From positions 744,001 to 808,000 of the forward strand of contig NZ_CP014315.1 in assembly GCF_001557535.2 (NCBI RefSeq): a stretch of 64,000 nt of DNA, given 5' to 3'. A program made the translations under genes and the position numbers. Numbering within the stretch: the first letter of the stretch is position 1; each line of letters opens with the position of its first letter. Below are positions 1 through 7,891 of the stretch, piece by piece. The DNA comes from Burkholderia sp. PAMC 26561. Its GTDB lineage: Bacteria; Pseudomonadota; Gammaproteobacteria; Burkholderiales; Burkholderiaceae. Below the pieces are notes generated by a model that had not been told where the DNA came from, did no database searches, and worked only from the letters and a program-made list of their open reading frames with translations.

Positions 1-685
1 TGCGCACGAGCGGATGCGTGGCGAGTTCGTCACCCACCTCCGACGCCGCGCCCGTCATCACGCTGAACACGCCAGCCGGCAACCCGGCGCGTTGCGCGAG
101 TTCGGCCAGTGCGAGCGCGGAAAAAGGCGTTGCGCTCGCGGGTTTGAGCACCATCGTGCAGCCGGCCGCGAGTGCGGGTGCGGCTTTGCGGGGGATCATC
201 GCCATCGGGAAATTCCAGGGCGTGATCGCCGCGCATACGCCGATCGGCTGGCGCAGCACGAGCATGCGGCGTCCGGCAACCGGTGCCTGCAGCACTTCGC
301 CGTGCACGCGCTTCGCGTCCTCGGCGTACCACTCGAAGAATGCGGCGCCGTAAAGAATCTCACCGCGCGCCTCTGCGAGCGGCTTGCCTTGCTCTGCAGT
401 GAGAATCCGCGCCAGATCGTCCACGTGAGTGACGATCAGATCGAACCAGCGTTTAATTATTTGCGAACGTTCTGCCGCAGGGCGTGCGCTCCATGCGGGC
501 AGTGCATGATGCGCTTTTTCAATTGCCGTTGCGGTCATCTCACGGCTGGCTTTCGGGACTTTCCCCACCAGCGCGCCGGTCGCAGGATTGTTAACATCGA
601 TAAAACCCTTGTCTGTGTTGGCAATCCACTCGCCGTTTAAAAACAGCGCCTGCTTGAGAAGGGTCGGGTCGTTGAGTTGCAGCAT
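1..685 (-). CDS. gabD: NAD(P)-dependent succinate-semialdehyde dehydrogenase-like aldehyde dehydrogenase (partial)
   Basis: N-terminal 228 codons of an aldehyde dehydrogenase; the rest lies beyond the window edge. The protein opens MLQLNDPTLLKQALFLNGEW and contains the family motifs ITPWNFPMAMIPRK and AAGCTMVLKPA of the NAD(P)-binding Rossmann half, which are typical of the GabD/SSADH group. The catalytic Cys and Glu lie outside the window and cannot be checked. The ATG at 685 is preceded on the minus strand by an AGGAG box (696-700). It is divergent from the aminotransferase at 834, so the pair could transaminate an omega-amino acid to a semialdehyde and oxidise it. That pairing is inferred. 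Confidence 0.88.
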   Translation of the reverse strand, partial: MLQLNDPTLLKQALFLNGEWIANTDKGFIDVNNPATGALVGKVPKASREMTATAIEKAHHALPAWSARPAAERSQIIKRWFDLIVTHVDDLARILTAEQGKPLAEARGEILYGAAFFEWYAEDAKRVHGEVLQAPVAGRRMLVLRQPIGVCAAITPWNFPMAMIPRKAAPALAAGCTMVLKPASATPFSALALAELAQRAGLPAGVFSVMTGAASEVGDELATHPLVR

Positions 686-766
686 CGTTGATTTTCTCCT
701 GTTTGGGCTTCGACACATTTTCGATTCGTTGATTTATGTTCTCATATCGCCCAAAATGACGCAATG

Positions 767-780
767 CGCACAAATGTGCG
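767..780. promoter_or_regulatory. Inverted repeat CGCACA-AA-TGTGCG, candidate operator
   Basis: Perfect 6-bp arms with a 2-base spacer lie in the 148-bp divergent gap between gabD and the aminotransferase gene. A related sequence, with the same CGCACATTTGT core read on the other strand, occurs in the gcvPA/NAD-kinase divergent gap near 5293. This suggests one regulator for the whole cluster. No regulator gene is visible nearby. Confidence 0.5.
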
Positions 781-833
781 TCCGGTGCCGTCATTGAAGC
801 ACCGCAAATGCGTTGCCAACCTGGAGAATGTTC

Positions 834-2243
834 ATGAGTTTCCCCGTCGCGGGCCAAGCGCCCGATCTCAACGATCTGGACCGGCAGTTCTTCTTCCATC
901 CGTTTACGGCGCTGAGCGATCACGAGCGCAACGGGCCGCTCGTGATGGTGAAAGGCGAGGGCGTGTGGCTGGAGGACAATCGCGGGGAGCGTTACATCGA
1001 TTCAATGGCGGGATTGTGGTGCGTCAACATTGGCTACGGACGCCGGGAAATCGCCGACGCCATGCATGCGCAGGCGCTGAAGCTGCCGTACTACCATACG
1101 TTCGCATCGATGTCGACGGACCTCCCGATCCTGCTCTCGCAGAAGCTGATCGAGATGTCGCCGGTACCCATGTCCAAGGTTTTCTTCGGCAATTCGGGTT
1201 CGGACGCGAACGATACCCAGGTCAAGCTCGTCTGGTATTACAACAACGCCCGGGGCCTGCCGCTCAAGAAAAAGATCATCGCGCGCAGGCGTGGTTATCA
1301 CGGCGTGACCGTCGTGACGGCGGGCATGACCGGCTTGCCCGGACTGCATAATGGCTTCGACCTGCCGCTGTCTTTCATCAAGCACACCACCGCACCGCAT
1401 AGGCTGTGGGAAGCCGAGCCGGGTCAGAGCGACGCCGAGTTTGTCGCAAAACTCGCGAACGACCTGGAGCAACTGATCCTTGCCGAAGGTCCCGAAACGG
1501 TCGGCGCCATGATCATGGAGCCGGTGATGGGCGCAGGCGGCGTGATCGTGCCGCCGGCCGGCTACTATCCGGCCATCCAGAAGATCCTCGACAAATACGA
1601 CATCCTGCTGATCGCCGACGAAGTGATCTGTGGCTTTGGCCGTCTGGGCACGATGTTCGGCACCGAGGCAATGGGCATGAAGCCCGACCTGATCACGGTT
1701 GCGAAGGGGGTGACATCGGCGTACGTGCCTTTGTCGGCGAGCCTGGTGTCGGAGAAAGTGTGGCAGGGCATCCGGGCCGGCAGCGACAAGCTCGGCGTGT
1801 TCGGCCACGGCTTCACGTACAGCGGCCATCCGGTCGCGGCGGCGGCGGCACTTGCGAACCTAAAGCTTATCGAAGATGAAAACCTGGTCGCGCAAGCCGG
1901 CGCGCGCGGCGAAGTAATGCACAAGCACTTGCGGGAGGCGTTTGCAAACCATCCGGCAGTGGGCGACGTGCGCGGCTTCGGGCTGATCGGCGCGGTCGAG
2001 TTTGTTGCCGAGCGAAATCCGGCGAAGCGCTTCGATCCTGCGTTGAAAGTGGGCGTGCGGGTCGCAAAGGCAGCGCTTGCGAACGGGTTGATCACGCGAG
2101 GTTTGCCGGACGGCGATTCGATCGCGTTCTCGCCGCCGTTCGTCATCTCGGAAGAAGAGATCGTCGAGATGGTGAAGCGCGCGAAGATCTCGGTGGACAC
2201 TGTGTTCGCCGAGCTCAAGGCAGAAGGGCACTGGAAGGGCTGA
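834..2243 (+). CDS. Class-III PLP-dependent aminotransferase (omega-amino acid:pyruvate type)
   Basis: A 469-residue fold-type I aminotransferase of the aspartate aminotransferase family (group III), probably cytoplasmic. Visible family signatures are FFGNSGSDANDTQVKL (phosphate-binding loop), RRRGYHGVTV, the LLIADEVICGFGRLG segment holding the PLP-contacting Asp, and ITVAKGVTSAYVPLSA with the Schiff-base Lys. An upstream in-frame ATG exists at 813, but the ATG at 834 has a GGAGAA box at 823-828 and is preferred. Such enzymes move an amino group from omega-amino acids, beta-alanine or polyamine derivatives to pyruvate. The exact substrate is not readable. The gabD-like neighbour suggests that the product is a semialdehyde. 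Confidence 0.93.
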   Translation: MSFPVAGQAPDLNDLDRQFFFHPFTALSDHERNGPLVMVKGEGVWLEDNRGERYIDSMAGLWCVNIGYGRREIADAMHAQALKLPYYHTFASMSTDLPILLSQKLIEMSPVPMSKVFFGNSGSDANDTQVKLVWYYNNARGLPLKKKIIARRRGYHGVTVVTAGMTGLPGLHNGFDLPLSFIKHTTAPHRLWEAEPGQSDAEFVAKLANDLEQLILAEGPETVGAMIMEPVMGAGGVIVPPAGYYPAIQKILDKYDILLIADEVICGFGRLGTMFGTEAMGMKPDLITVAKGVTSAYVPLSASLVSEKVWQGIRAGSDKLGVFGHGFTYSGHPVAAAAALANLKLIEDENLVAQAGARGEVMHKHLREAFANHPAVGDVRGFGLIGAVEFVAERNPAKRFDPALKVGVRVAKAALANGLITRGLPDGDSIAFSPPFVISEEEIVEMVKRAKISVDTVFAELKAEGHWKG

Positions 2244-2249
2244 CGCTCC

Positions 2250-2283
2250 AGCATCTCCGCCGCTCACGGGCAGCGGAGATGCT
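2250..2283. terminator. Bidirectional terminator-like hairpin between convergent genes
   Basis: An 11-bp perfect inverted repeat (AGCATCTCCGC at 2250-2260 and its complement at 2273-2283) with a 12-base loop fills the gap between the aminotransferase stop and the gcvPB stop. No strong T tract follows, so it may act as a weak terminator or an mRNA 3'-end stabiliser. Confidence 0.6.
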
Positions 2284-2291
2284 CACGGTGA

Positions 2292-3845
2292 TCAGTCGTG
2301 CGCGCGCTTTTTCAGGTGCGCGCGCCAGGTCATGGCCCAACGCGACGGATCTTCCAGCGGTTCGGTATCGATACGTCCGGCCGGATGGTTATGCGGCGCA
2401 GTACGGACGATATCCGGCGTCGAATACGCTTCGTAGGAGATGCGCTGCAGCACGGCAATCCATGTATCGATATCCTCCTTCGACCACATTTCTCCCGCTT
2501 CCGGCGTGAACGGCTGCGGCACGATCCACGGTTCGTGCGCGAGCCAGAATGCATCGATGCCGAAATCCACCATGCGGTTCTGGACATCGAACACGCTGAC
2601 GCCGGTGTCCCGCTCCATGGTTTCGAGGCTGAAGCGCGTCATCTCCATGCGCCAAGCGCCGATGTGCGGATGCGAGCACGTCACGCCGCGAATCTTCGTG
2701 AGCGCTTGCGTCATGTAGTTGTTTGCGAGCACCGACAGATCCGCCGCCGTGGCGATGCCCTCTGCGCCCATCGCGCGAATCCACGCGTAGGCCTTCACGA
2801 CCGTCTGTACGTTGCCGAGGAATTCCCGCACCCGCCCGATGCTCAGGTCCGCGCCCGGTTCGAGCGTGCAGGCATGGTCACGGCGCACGACCAGCGGGCC
2901 CGGCAGATAAGGCGCAAGCGCTTCGGTGCAACCGTACGCGCCGACCGCCGGACCGCCGCCGCCCTTGGGACCGCCGAAGGTCTTGTGCAGCATGAACATG
3001 CAGGCATCGAAACCCAGCTCGCGGGCGCGGATCCGGCTCATCACGCCGTTGAAATTGGCGTGGTCGTAAAAACACAGGCCGCCCGCTTCATGCACGATTC
3101 GAACCCATTCCTTGATGTGCGGGTTGTAGATGCCCATGTCGTCGGGATTGTTGACCATCAACGCAGCCGTGCGATTCGATACCACCGACCTCAGCGCTTC
3201 GACCGACGGATAACCGTCCTCCTCCAGCGCCAGCGTGATGACCTTGAAACCGGCTGTTGCGGCGGTCGCCGGATTGCACGGATGGGACTGGATGGTCGTG
3301 ATGATCTCGTCGCGCGTTTCGAGTTCTCCGCGCGCCGCGTGATAGGCGCGCGTGATGCATGCATGCGTGTAGGCCGCGTCCGCGCCGCCGGCCGCCTGGA
3401 ATACGAAGCGGTCCATGCCCGAGAGTTCGCGCAGCGCGAGATCGAGCGAATGGATGATCTCAAGCGTCCCCTGCAGCGTGTCCGGATGCTGGCGCGGATG
3501 TAGTTCGGCGACTTCATCGCGGGACGTAATGGCTTCGTTCAGCCGAGCGTTGTACTTCATCGTGCAGGTGCCGAAGAGCGAAATACCCATCATGCCGAGC
3601 GTTTGCTGCGACAGGTGCAGGTAGTGGCGCAGCACGTCGGGCTCGGACATTTCCGGCAGCGCAGGGCGGGTCGCACGGCGCATCGATGCCGGGACCAGAT
3701 GTTCCGGGTCGCCCACGATCTCTGCGATGGCGTTGTCGATGGCCGGAAACAGCACGCCGCGCCGGCCTGTCCGCGACATTTCCATGACGACGGGTTCATC
3801 CCACACGGCTGCGTGATATTGGCGCAAAGCTGGCTTGTCATTCAT
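2292..3845 (-). CDS. gcvPB: Glycine dehydrogenase (decarboxylating) subunit 2-like protein
   Basis: A 517-residue homologue of the C-terminal half of glycine decarboxylase P-protein. The PLP-lysine region is clear: MLHKTFGGPKGGGGPAVGAYG, with Lys in the HKTF motif and the poly-Gly loop after it. The usual family form here is NLHKTF..PHGGGGPG, so the His after Pro is Lys and the final Gly is Ala. SLFGTCTMKYN and FYDHANFNGVMSRIRARELG also match the family. Its start overlaps the gcvPA stop by 8 bp, indicating translational coupling. No gcvT, gcvH or lpd homologue is adjacent, so a role in ordinary glycine cleavage is uncertain. Confidence 0.85.
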   Translation of the reverse strand: MNDKPALRQYHAAVWDEPVVMEMSRTGRRGVLFPAIDNAIAEIVGDPEHLVPASMRRATRPALPEMSEPDVLRHYLHLSQQTLGMMGISLFGTCTMKYNARLNEAITSRDEVAELHPRQHPDTLQGTLEIIHSLDLALRELSGMDRFVFQAAGGADAAYTHACITRAYHAARGELETRDEIITTIQSHPCNPATAATAGFKVITLALEEDGYPSVEALRSVVSNRTAALMVNNPDDMGIYNPHIKEWVRIVHEAGGLCFYDHANFNGVMSRIRARELGFDACMFMLHKTFGGPKGGGGPAVGAYGCTEALAPYLPGPLVVRRDHACTLEPGADLSIGRVREFLGNVQTVVKAYAWIRAMGAEGIATAADLSVLANNYMTQALTKIRGVTCSHPHIGAWRMEMTRFSLETMERDTGVSVFDVQNRMVDFGIDAFWLAHEPWIVPQPFTPEAGEMWSKEDIDTWIAVLQRISYEAYSTPDIVRTAPHNHPAGRIDTEPLEDPSRWAMTWRAHLKKRAHD

Positions 3846-5253
3846 CTTTCAGGATCTCGCTGAGCGTGTCGATCAAACGGTCGATATCCTGCCGTTCGTG
3901 AAGTTCGGTGATGCAATAGAGCGCGCTTTGGCCAAGCGCGGGCACGTCGAAAGACAGGTCGTGGCCGCCGAAGATGCCGCGCTCGCGCAACGCCTGGTTG
4001 ATCGAGGCCACGCTGCGTCCCGTTGCCGAAAAATCGACGACGAATTCCTTGAACACGCTGCCGGCAAGCGGCACCTCGACCCCGGGAATACCGGCGAGGC
4101 GTTTTGCGGCGTAGCGCGTTTGCGCCATGATCAACCGGCCAACGTCCTCGAAGCCCTGAGGGCCCATCAGCGAGAGATACACGGCGTTCGCAATCGCCCA
4201 CAGATAAACCGAATTGCCGGTCCAGTCCTTGCCGTTTTCGCGCGACCCATACGACGACTGCTCCGCGAGCGACAGACCGAAGCCGATCTCGCCCGGCCGG
4301 CTGGTGCCGGTCAGACTCACGAGCAGGGTGGGATATTCGCGCGCATAGCGCTCTTCGTCGCGAGTCGCGATAAAGCCGCCTAGTCCGCCGCCGCCATACA
4401 TGTGCACGCCGAGCGGTTGCGTGGTCCCGACGACGATATCCGCGCCGTAAGCCGGCGGCGGCGCGAGCACGCCGAGCGATATCGGGTCCACCCCGACGAT
4501 CATTTCCGCGCCCGCCCCATGAGCGATCTCCGCGATGCGGTTCGCGTCTTCTTCGATCACGCCGAGATAGTTCGGCGTTTCCAGATAGATGGCGGCAAGA
4601 TCCACGCCGGCGTTCACGACGGTATCGGCGAGATGGGCGAGGTCGATGCGGCCTGTCGAGCGATCGAAGCGCATCTGCACGACGTTCAAGTGCGCGCGCA
4701 TCTCTGGCGGTTCGCAATAGTTGCGGATCACGGCCAGCCGCTCCGGATCGATCACCTCGGGCACAAGCACGGTGTGCCGGCCGTTCAGGCGCGAAGCCAT
4801 GCGCAGCGCGTGTCCGGTGGCGCAACCCCAGGTGTAGACAGGCAAGCCGACGAGATCGCAATCGACCAGTTCGCCGAGCTGGCTGCAGAACTCGAACCAC
4901 GCCTGATAGCGTCCCTGATCCGACGACGGTGTTCCCCAGACCGATGTCAGGAATTCGCTGCGGCGCGCGATTTCATCGCAGATGGCGGGAACGTGATGAC
5001 GCCAGCAGCCGCCGCCCAGGAAGCTCAAATGGCTTTCGCAGTGATCGTTCTGGCTCAGCGTATCGATCAGATGGCGGCGCAGCGCAGCTTCCGAACTCAA
5101 CGCCGGCGGCAGCGCGATGGCTCTTTGAGTCAGGTGATCGGCGGGAATCTGTTCGAACAATTCCGCGACGCTGGCGGCGCCGATCGCGTCCAGCATCTCT
5201 TGCTGGATCGCGCTCACGGAATTGGCCATGAAGGGATGCGGCTGTGGTCGCAT
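3838..5253 (-). CDS. gcvPA: Glycine dehydrogenase (decarboxylating) subunit 1-like protein
   Basis: About 471 residues matching the N-terminal half of glycine decarboxylase. Motifs include HLSFLGGGCWRHHVP (family form: F.G.G.Y.H..P), SSDQGRYQAWFEFCSQL (family form: E.SQG.LQ.. .E.Q), the AAIYLETPNYLGVIEE region and GRENGKDWTGNSVY-like sequence near residue 315. Three in-frame ATGs occur at 5259, 5253 and 5229. The ATG at 5253 is best placed, 8 bases after a GGAG box. The gene pairs with gcvPB as the two-subunit P-protein form that many other bacteria and archaea use. Betaproteobacteria commonly carry a fused gcvP elsewhere, so this is probably a specialised paralogue. Confidence 0.85.
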   Translation of the reverse strand: MRPQPHPFMANSVSAIQQEMLDAIGAASVAELFEQIPADHLTQRAIALPPALSSEAALRRHLIDTLSQNDHCESHLSFLGGGCWRHHVPAICDEIARRSEFLTSVWGTPSSDQGRYQAWFEFCSQLGELVDCDLVGLPVYTWGCATGHALRMASRLNGRHTVLVPEVIDPERLAVIRNYCEPPEMRAHLNVVQMRFDRSTGRIDLAHLADTVVNAGVDLAAIYLETPNYLGVIEEDANRIAEIAHGAGAEMIVGVDPISLGVLAPPPAYGADIVVGTTQPLGVHMYGGGGLGGFIATRDEERYAREYPTLLVSLTGTSRPGEIGFGLSLAEQSSYGSRENGKDWTGNSVYLWAIANAVYLSLMGPQGFEDVGRLIMAQTRYAAKRLAGIPGVEVPLAGSVFKEFVVDFSATGRSVASINQALRERGIFGGHDLSFDVPALGQSALYCITELHERQDIDRLIDTLSEILKDE

Positions 5254-5291
5254 TCGCATTGCTCCGGTGATGCGCGCATGAATTTTTTATT

Positions 5292-5317
5292 GCGCACATT
5301 TGTTTGTATGGCGCACA
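5292..5317. promoter_or_regulatory. GCGCACA direct repeat, candidate operator in divergent promoter
   Basis: GCGCACATTTGT at 5292-5303 and a second GCGCACA at 5311-5317 lie in the roughly 106-bp gap between gcvPA and the NAD-kinase-like gene, spaced 19 bp apart. The first copy shares 11 bases with the inverted repeat at 767-780 (opposite strand), which is also in a divergent promoter region of this cluster. Confidence 0.45.
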
Positions 5318-5359
5318 ATATAGCCAGATCAATTTGATGCCGCAAGGCCAAAAACGCTC

Positions 5360-6466
5360 GTGTCACTGTGCATCGGGGTGGTCATTAATCCGCTTGCCGG
5401 CGTCGGCGGCCCGGTCGGCTTGAAAGGCAGCGACGGTGCCGGGACGGTTGCCGTGGCGCGTGAACTGAATGCGTCATTCGATGCCGCAAGGCGCGCGCTG
5501 CCGGCGTTGCTGAACCTTGGCCGTGTAGACGTCGTGACCGCAGCCGGAGCAATGGGCGAGGACGCCTGCCGCGAGGCTGGCCTGCAGGCGCGCATCGTCG
5601 CGTGGCCGGACAGTGAGGTGACTTCATCGGCGGATACGCAGGCGGTGTGCCGGGCGTTTATCGATGCAGGCGCGAAGCTGATCCTGTTTGCCGGTGGCGA
5701 TGGCACGGCGCGCGATGTCGCCGCGGCCGTCGGCATGGAGGTGCCGCTGATTGGCGTGCCCTGCGGCGTGAAGATGTATTCCGGCGTGTTCGCGATGAAC
5801 GCGTCGCGTGCCGGCGAACTGGCGGCGCGTTGCGCGCGAGGGCCGTTCGAGGTGCAGGCCGTGGAACTGCTCGATATCGACGAAGCCATGCTGCGCGCCG
5901 ACCGGAGTTCATCGCGCCTGCATGGTTATGTGCTGGCGCCCGTCGATCGTGCGCGCATGCAGGGCAGCAAGGCGCAGATGCCGGCCAACGACCGCGCCGA
6001 TACGGACGCAGCATGCCGCCAACTGGCGGCGCAATTCGAGCGTGACACGCTGTATATCGTGGGACCGGGAACGACGATGGCAACGCTCTGCGAACACGCG
6101 GGCGTGAAGGGCACGATGCTCGGCGTCGATGCCATTGCGAATGGCCGCATGATCGCAGCCGACGCTTCCGAGGCGACGCTGCTCGATCTTCTAGATAAGT
6201 GGACGTCGGCGGCGATCGTGGTGGGTGTCATCGGACGGCAGGGGTGTTTGTTTGGCCGCGGCAATCAGCCGATCAGCGCACGCGTGCTGGCCCGCGTGCC
6301 GCGCAATCGCATCGAGGCGGTGGCGAGCGTGACCAAGTTGCTGTCGCTGGTGGATGGCAGGCTGTTCGTCGATACCGGCAATGCCGATACCGACCGTGCA
6401 CTTGCCGGGCCGCTTCGGATTCGCACCGGCGCCAACCGCAGCATGGTCATGCGCGTGATGAATTAG
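5360..6466 (+). CDS. ATP-NAD kinase family protein (AcoX-like)
   Basis: A 368-residue protein of the NAD kinase/diacylglycerol kinase fold. It opens with the nucleotide-binding strand IGVVINPLAGVGG and carries the diagnostic ILFAGGDGTARDVAAA motif (GGDGT) near residue 112. The length and the extended C-terminus resemble the AcoX-type NAD kinase-like proteins found in catabolic clusters rather than housekeeping NadK. The proposed start is GTG 5360. The ribosome site is weak (GCAAGG about 12 bases upstream), so the start is uncertain. It is divergent from gcvPA and followed 42 bp later by the CRYL1-like dehydrogenase. Whether it supplies NADP or phosphorylates a pathway intermediate cannot be told. 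Confidence 0.82.
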   Translation: MSLCIGVVINPLAGVGGPVGLKGSDGAGTVAVARELNASFDAARRALPALLNLGRVDVVTAAGAMGEDACREAGLQARIVAWPDSEVTSSADTQAVCRAFIDAGAKLILFAGGDGTARDVAAAVGMEVPLIGVPCGVKMYSGVFAMNASRAGELAARCARGPFEVQAVELLDIDEAMLRADRSSSRLHGYVLAPVDRARMQGSKAQMPANDRADTDAACRQLAAQFERDTLYIVGPGTTMATLCEHAGVKGTMLGVDAIANGRMIAADASEATLLDLLDKWTSAAIVVGVIGRQGCLFGRGNQPISARVLARVPRNRIEAVASVTKLLSLVDGRLFVDTGNADTDRALAGPLRIRTGANRSMVMRVMN

Positions 6467-6508
6467 GCGTGGCAGGTTCAACGGGATCAAGGCAGAAACG
6501 GAGGATGG

Positions 6509-7438
6509 ATGGAGACGGTCGCGATAGTGGGCGGCGGTAGTATCGGTGTGGCGTTTTGCATTGTGTTTGCGCGGTCGGGTTTTACTGTCAAGCTCTACGA
6601 TCCGGACGATGCCCGCCGCCGCGCGGTGAAGCCTGAAGTGCACGCACGGCTTGCGGATCTCGAGGAGTTTGGTCTGCTCGATCACGCGCCCGCAACGCTC
6701 CTCGCGCGCATTACCGTGGTCGATGAGCTTGCAGATGCAGTGCGTGACGCCGCGTTGGTGCAGGAATGCGCGCCCGAGCGCATCGACCTCAAGCGCGACC
6801 TGTTTGCGCAACTCGATGCGCTTGCCCCCGCCGATGCGGTGCTGGCGAGTTCATCGTCGGCCCTGGTCGCTTCGTCATTCGCCGATGCGCTGCCCGGACG
6901 CGAACGGTGTCTCGTTGCGCATCCGGGCAACCCGCCGTATCTGATTCCCGTGATAGAGATCGTGCCCGCGCCCTTTACGTCCGACGACACCACGCGTCGC
7001 GCGCTCGCGCTTTATGAAACCGCCGGCCTGCATGCGGTGCGTGTCTCCGGCGAGATCGAGGGTTTCATCTTCAACCGGCTACAGGGCGCTGTGTTGCGGG
7101 AAGCGTATTGCCTCGTGCGTGACGGGATTGCGTCGACTGGCGATATCGATCGTGTGATGCGCGATGGCGTCGGTCTGCGCTGGTCGATAACGGGACCGTT
7201 CGAAACGGTTGATCTCAATACGCGGGGCGGCATTGCCTCACACGCGCAGAAAATGGGTCCGGCCTATGAACGGATGGGCGCATCGCGTGGGCAGCATGAC
7301 CCCTGGACGACAGATCTCGTGGCGCAGGTTGCGAGTGAACGGCGCGCCGCGTTGCCGCTTGATCAATGGGACGCGCGCGTGCAATGGCGTGACAGACGGC
7401 TGATGGCGCTGATTCGCGAGCGTAGTGCCGAGCGATAG
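6509..7438 (+). CDS. 3-hydroxyacyl-CoA dehydrogenase family, lambda-crystallin/L-gulonate 3-dehydrogenase type
   Basis: 309 residues. The N-terminal Rossmann fold shows VAIVGGGSIGVAFCIVFARS (GxGxxG) and an acidic residue after strand 2 (KLYDPD), which predicts NAD preference. The C-terminal part has GFIFNRLQGAVLREAYCLV and WSITGPFETVDLNT, closely resembling CRYL1/L-gulonate 3-dehydrogenase proteins rather than fatty-acid oxidation enzymes. GGAGG lies at 6500-6504, four bases before ATG 6509. It probably forms a transcript with the upstream NAD-kinase-like gene. The likely reaction is NAD-linked oxidation of a 3-hydroxy acid. The substrate is inferred only from neighbours. Confidence 0.82.
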   Translation: METVAIVGGGSIGVAFCIVFARSGFTVKLYDPDDARRRAVKPEVHARLADLEEFGLLDHAPATLLARITVVDELADAVRDAALVQECAPERIDLKRDLFAQLDALAPADAVLASSSSALVASSFADALPGRERCLVAHPGNPPYLIPVIEIVPAPFTSDDTTRRALALYETAGLHAVRVSGEIEGFIFNRLQGAVLREAYCLVRDGIASTGDIDRVMRDGVGLRWSITGPFETVDLNTRGGIASHAQKMGPAYERMGASRGQHDPWTTDLVAQVASERRAALPLDQWDARVQWRDRRLMALIRERSAER

Positions 7439-7477
7439 CCATGCGCGTTTAGACCTTCGATGGCTTTGCATTGACGC

Positions 7478-7783
7478 TTATTTTGCACCCAAATCACGCC
7501 GGCGCCTGAGCCAGACCAGGCCGAACAGAACAACGCTGACAGTGGTAAGAATGGCGCCCGCAACCATGCAGATGGGTGTGAGCGCAAAGAAGAAATCGCC
7601 ACTTTTGTCGCGCATGAAAGCCCAGGCGCCGGCATCGAGCATCAGTCCGCAAAACCCTGTCGCGACGGCTGGTTCCATGCCGCTCGTCCCCGTCGGCAGT
7701 TTGCGGGGCAGGTCGGGAACCGGCTCGCGTTTGAAAGGCGCCGCGTTTTGCTGTGGCTTTTCAGCGGGGTCTTCTGCAGGCAT
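7478..7783 (-). CDS. Small hypothetical membrane protein
   Basis: An ORF of 101 codons from ATG 7783. An in-frame TTG at 7861 would give 127 residues. The first 45 residues are hydrophilic and proline-rich. A strong C-terminal membrane segment (FFFALTPICMVAGAILTTVS followed by VVLFGLVWL) ends in an RRRRD positive-inside tail. A shorter hydrophobic stretch (AVATGFCGLMLDAGAWAFM) may form a second helix. No clear Shine-Dalgarno precedes either start. It is co-directional with the lactonase gene upstream. No family was recognised. The membrane topology supports a real gene, but only modestly. Confidence 0.45.
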   Translation of the reverse strand: MPAEDPAEKPQQNAAPFKREPVPDLPRKLPTGTSGMEPAVATGFCGLMLDAGAWAFMRDKSGDFFFALTPICMVAGAILTTVSVVLFGLVWLRRRRDLGAK

Positions 7784-7891
7784 GGTCTGGGCGACGTTGA
7801 AGAAGGTGCCAGTGTATTGCGTTCGCGGAATCTTTGCGCGCCATGCAGGCGTCACCACCAAGCGTTGTCTGAACGGCGCGCCAAAGACGGC

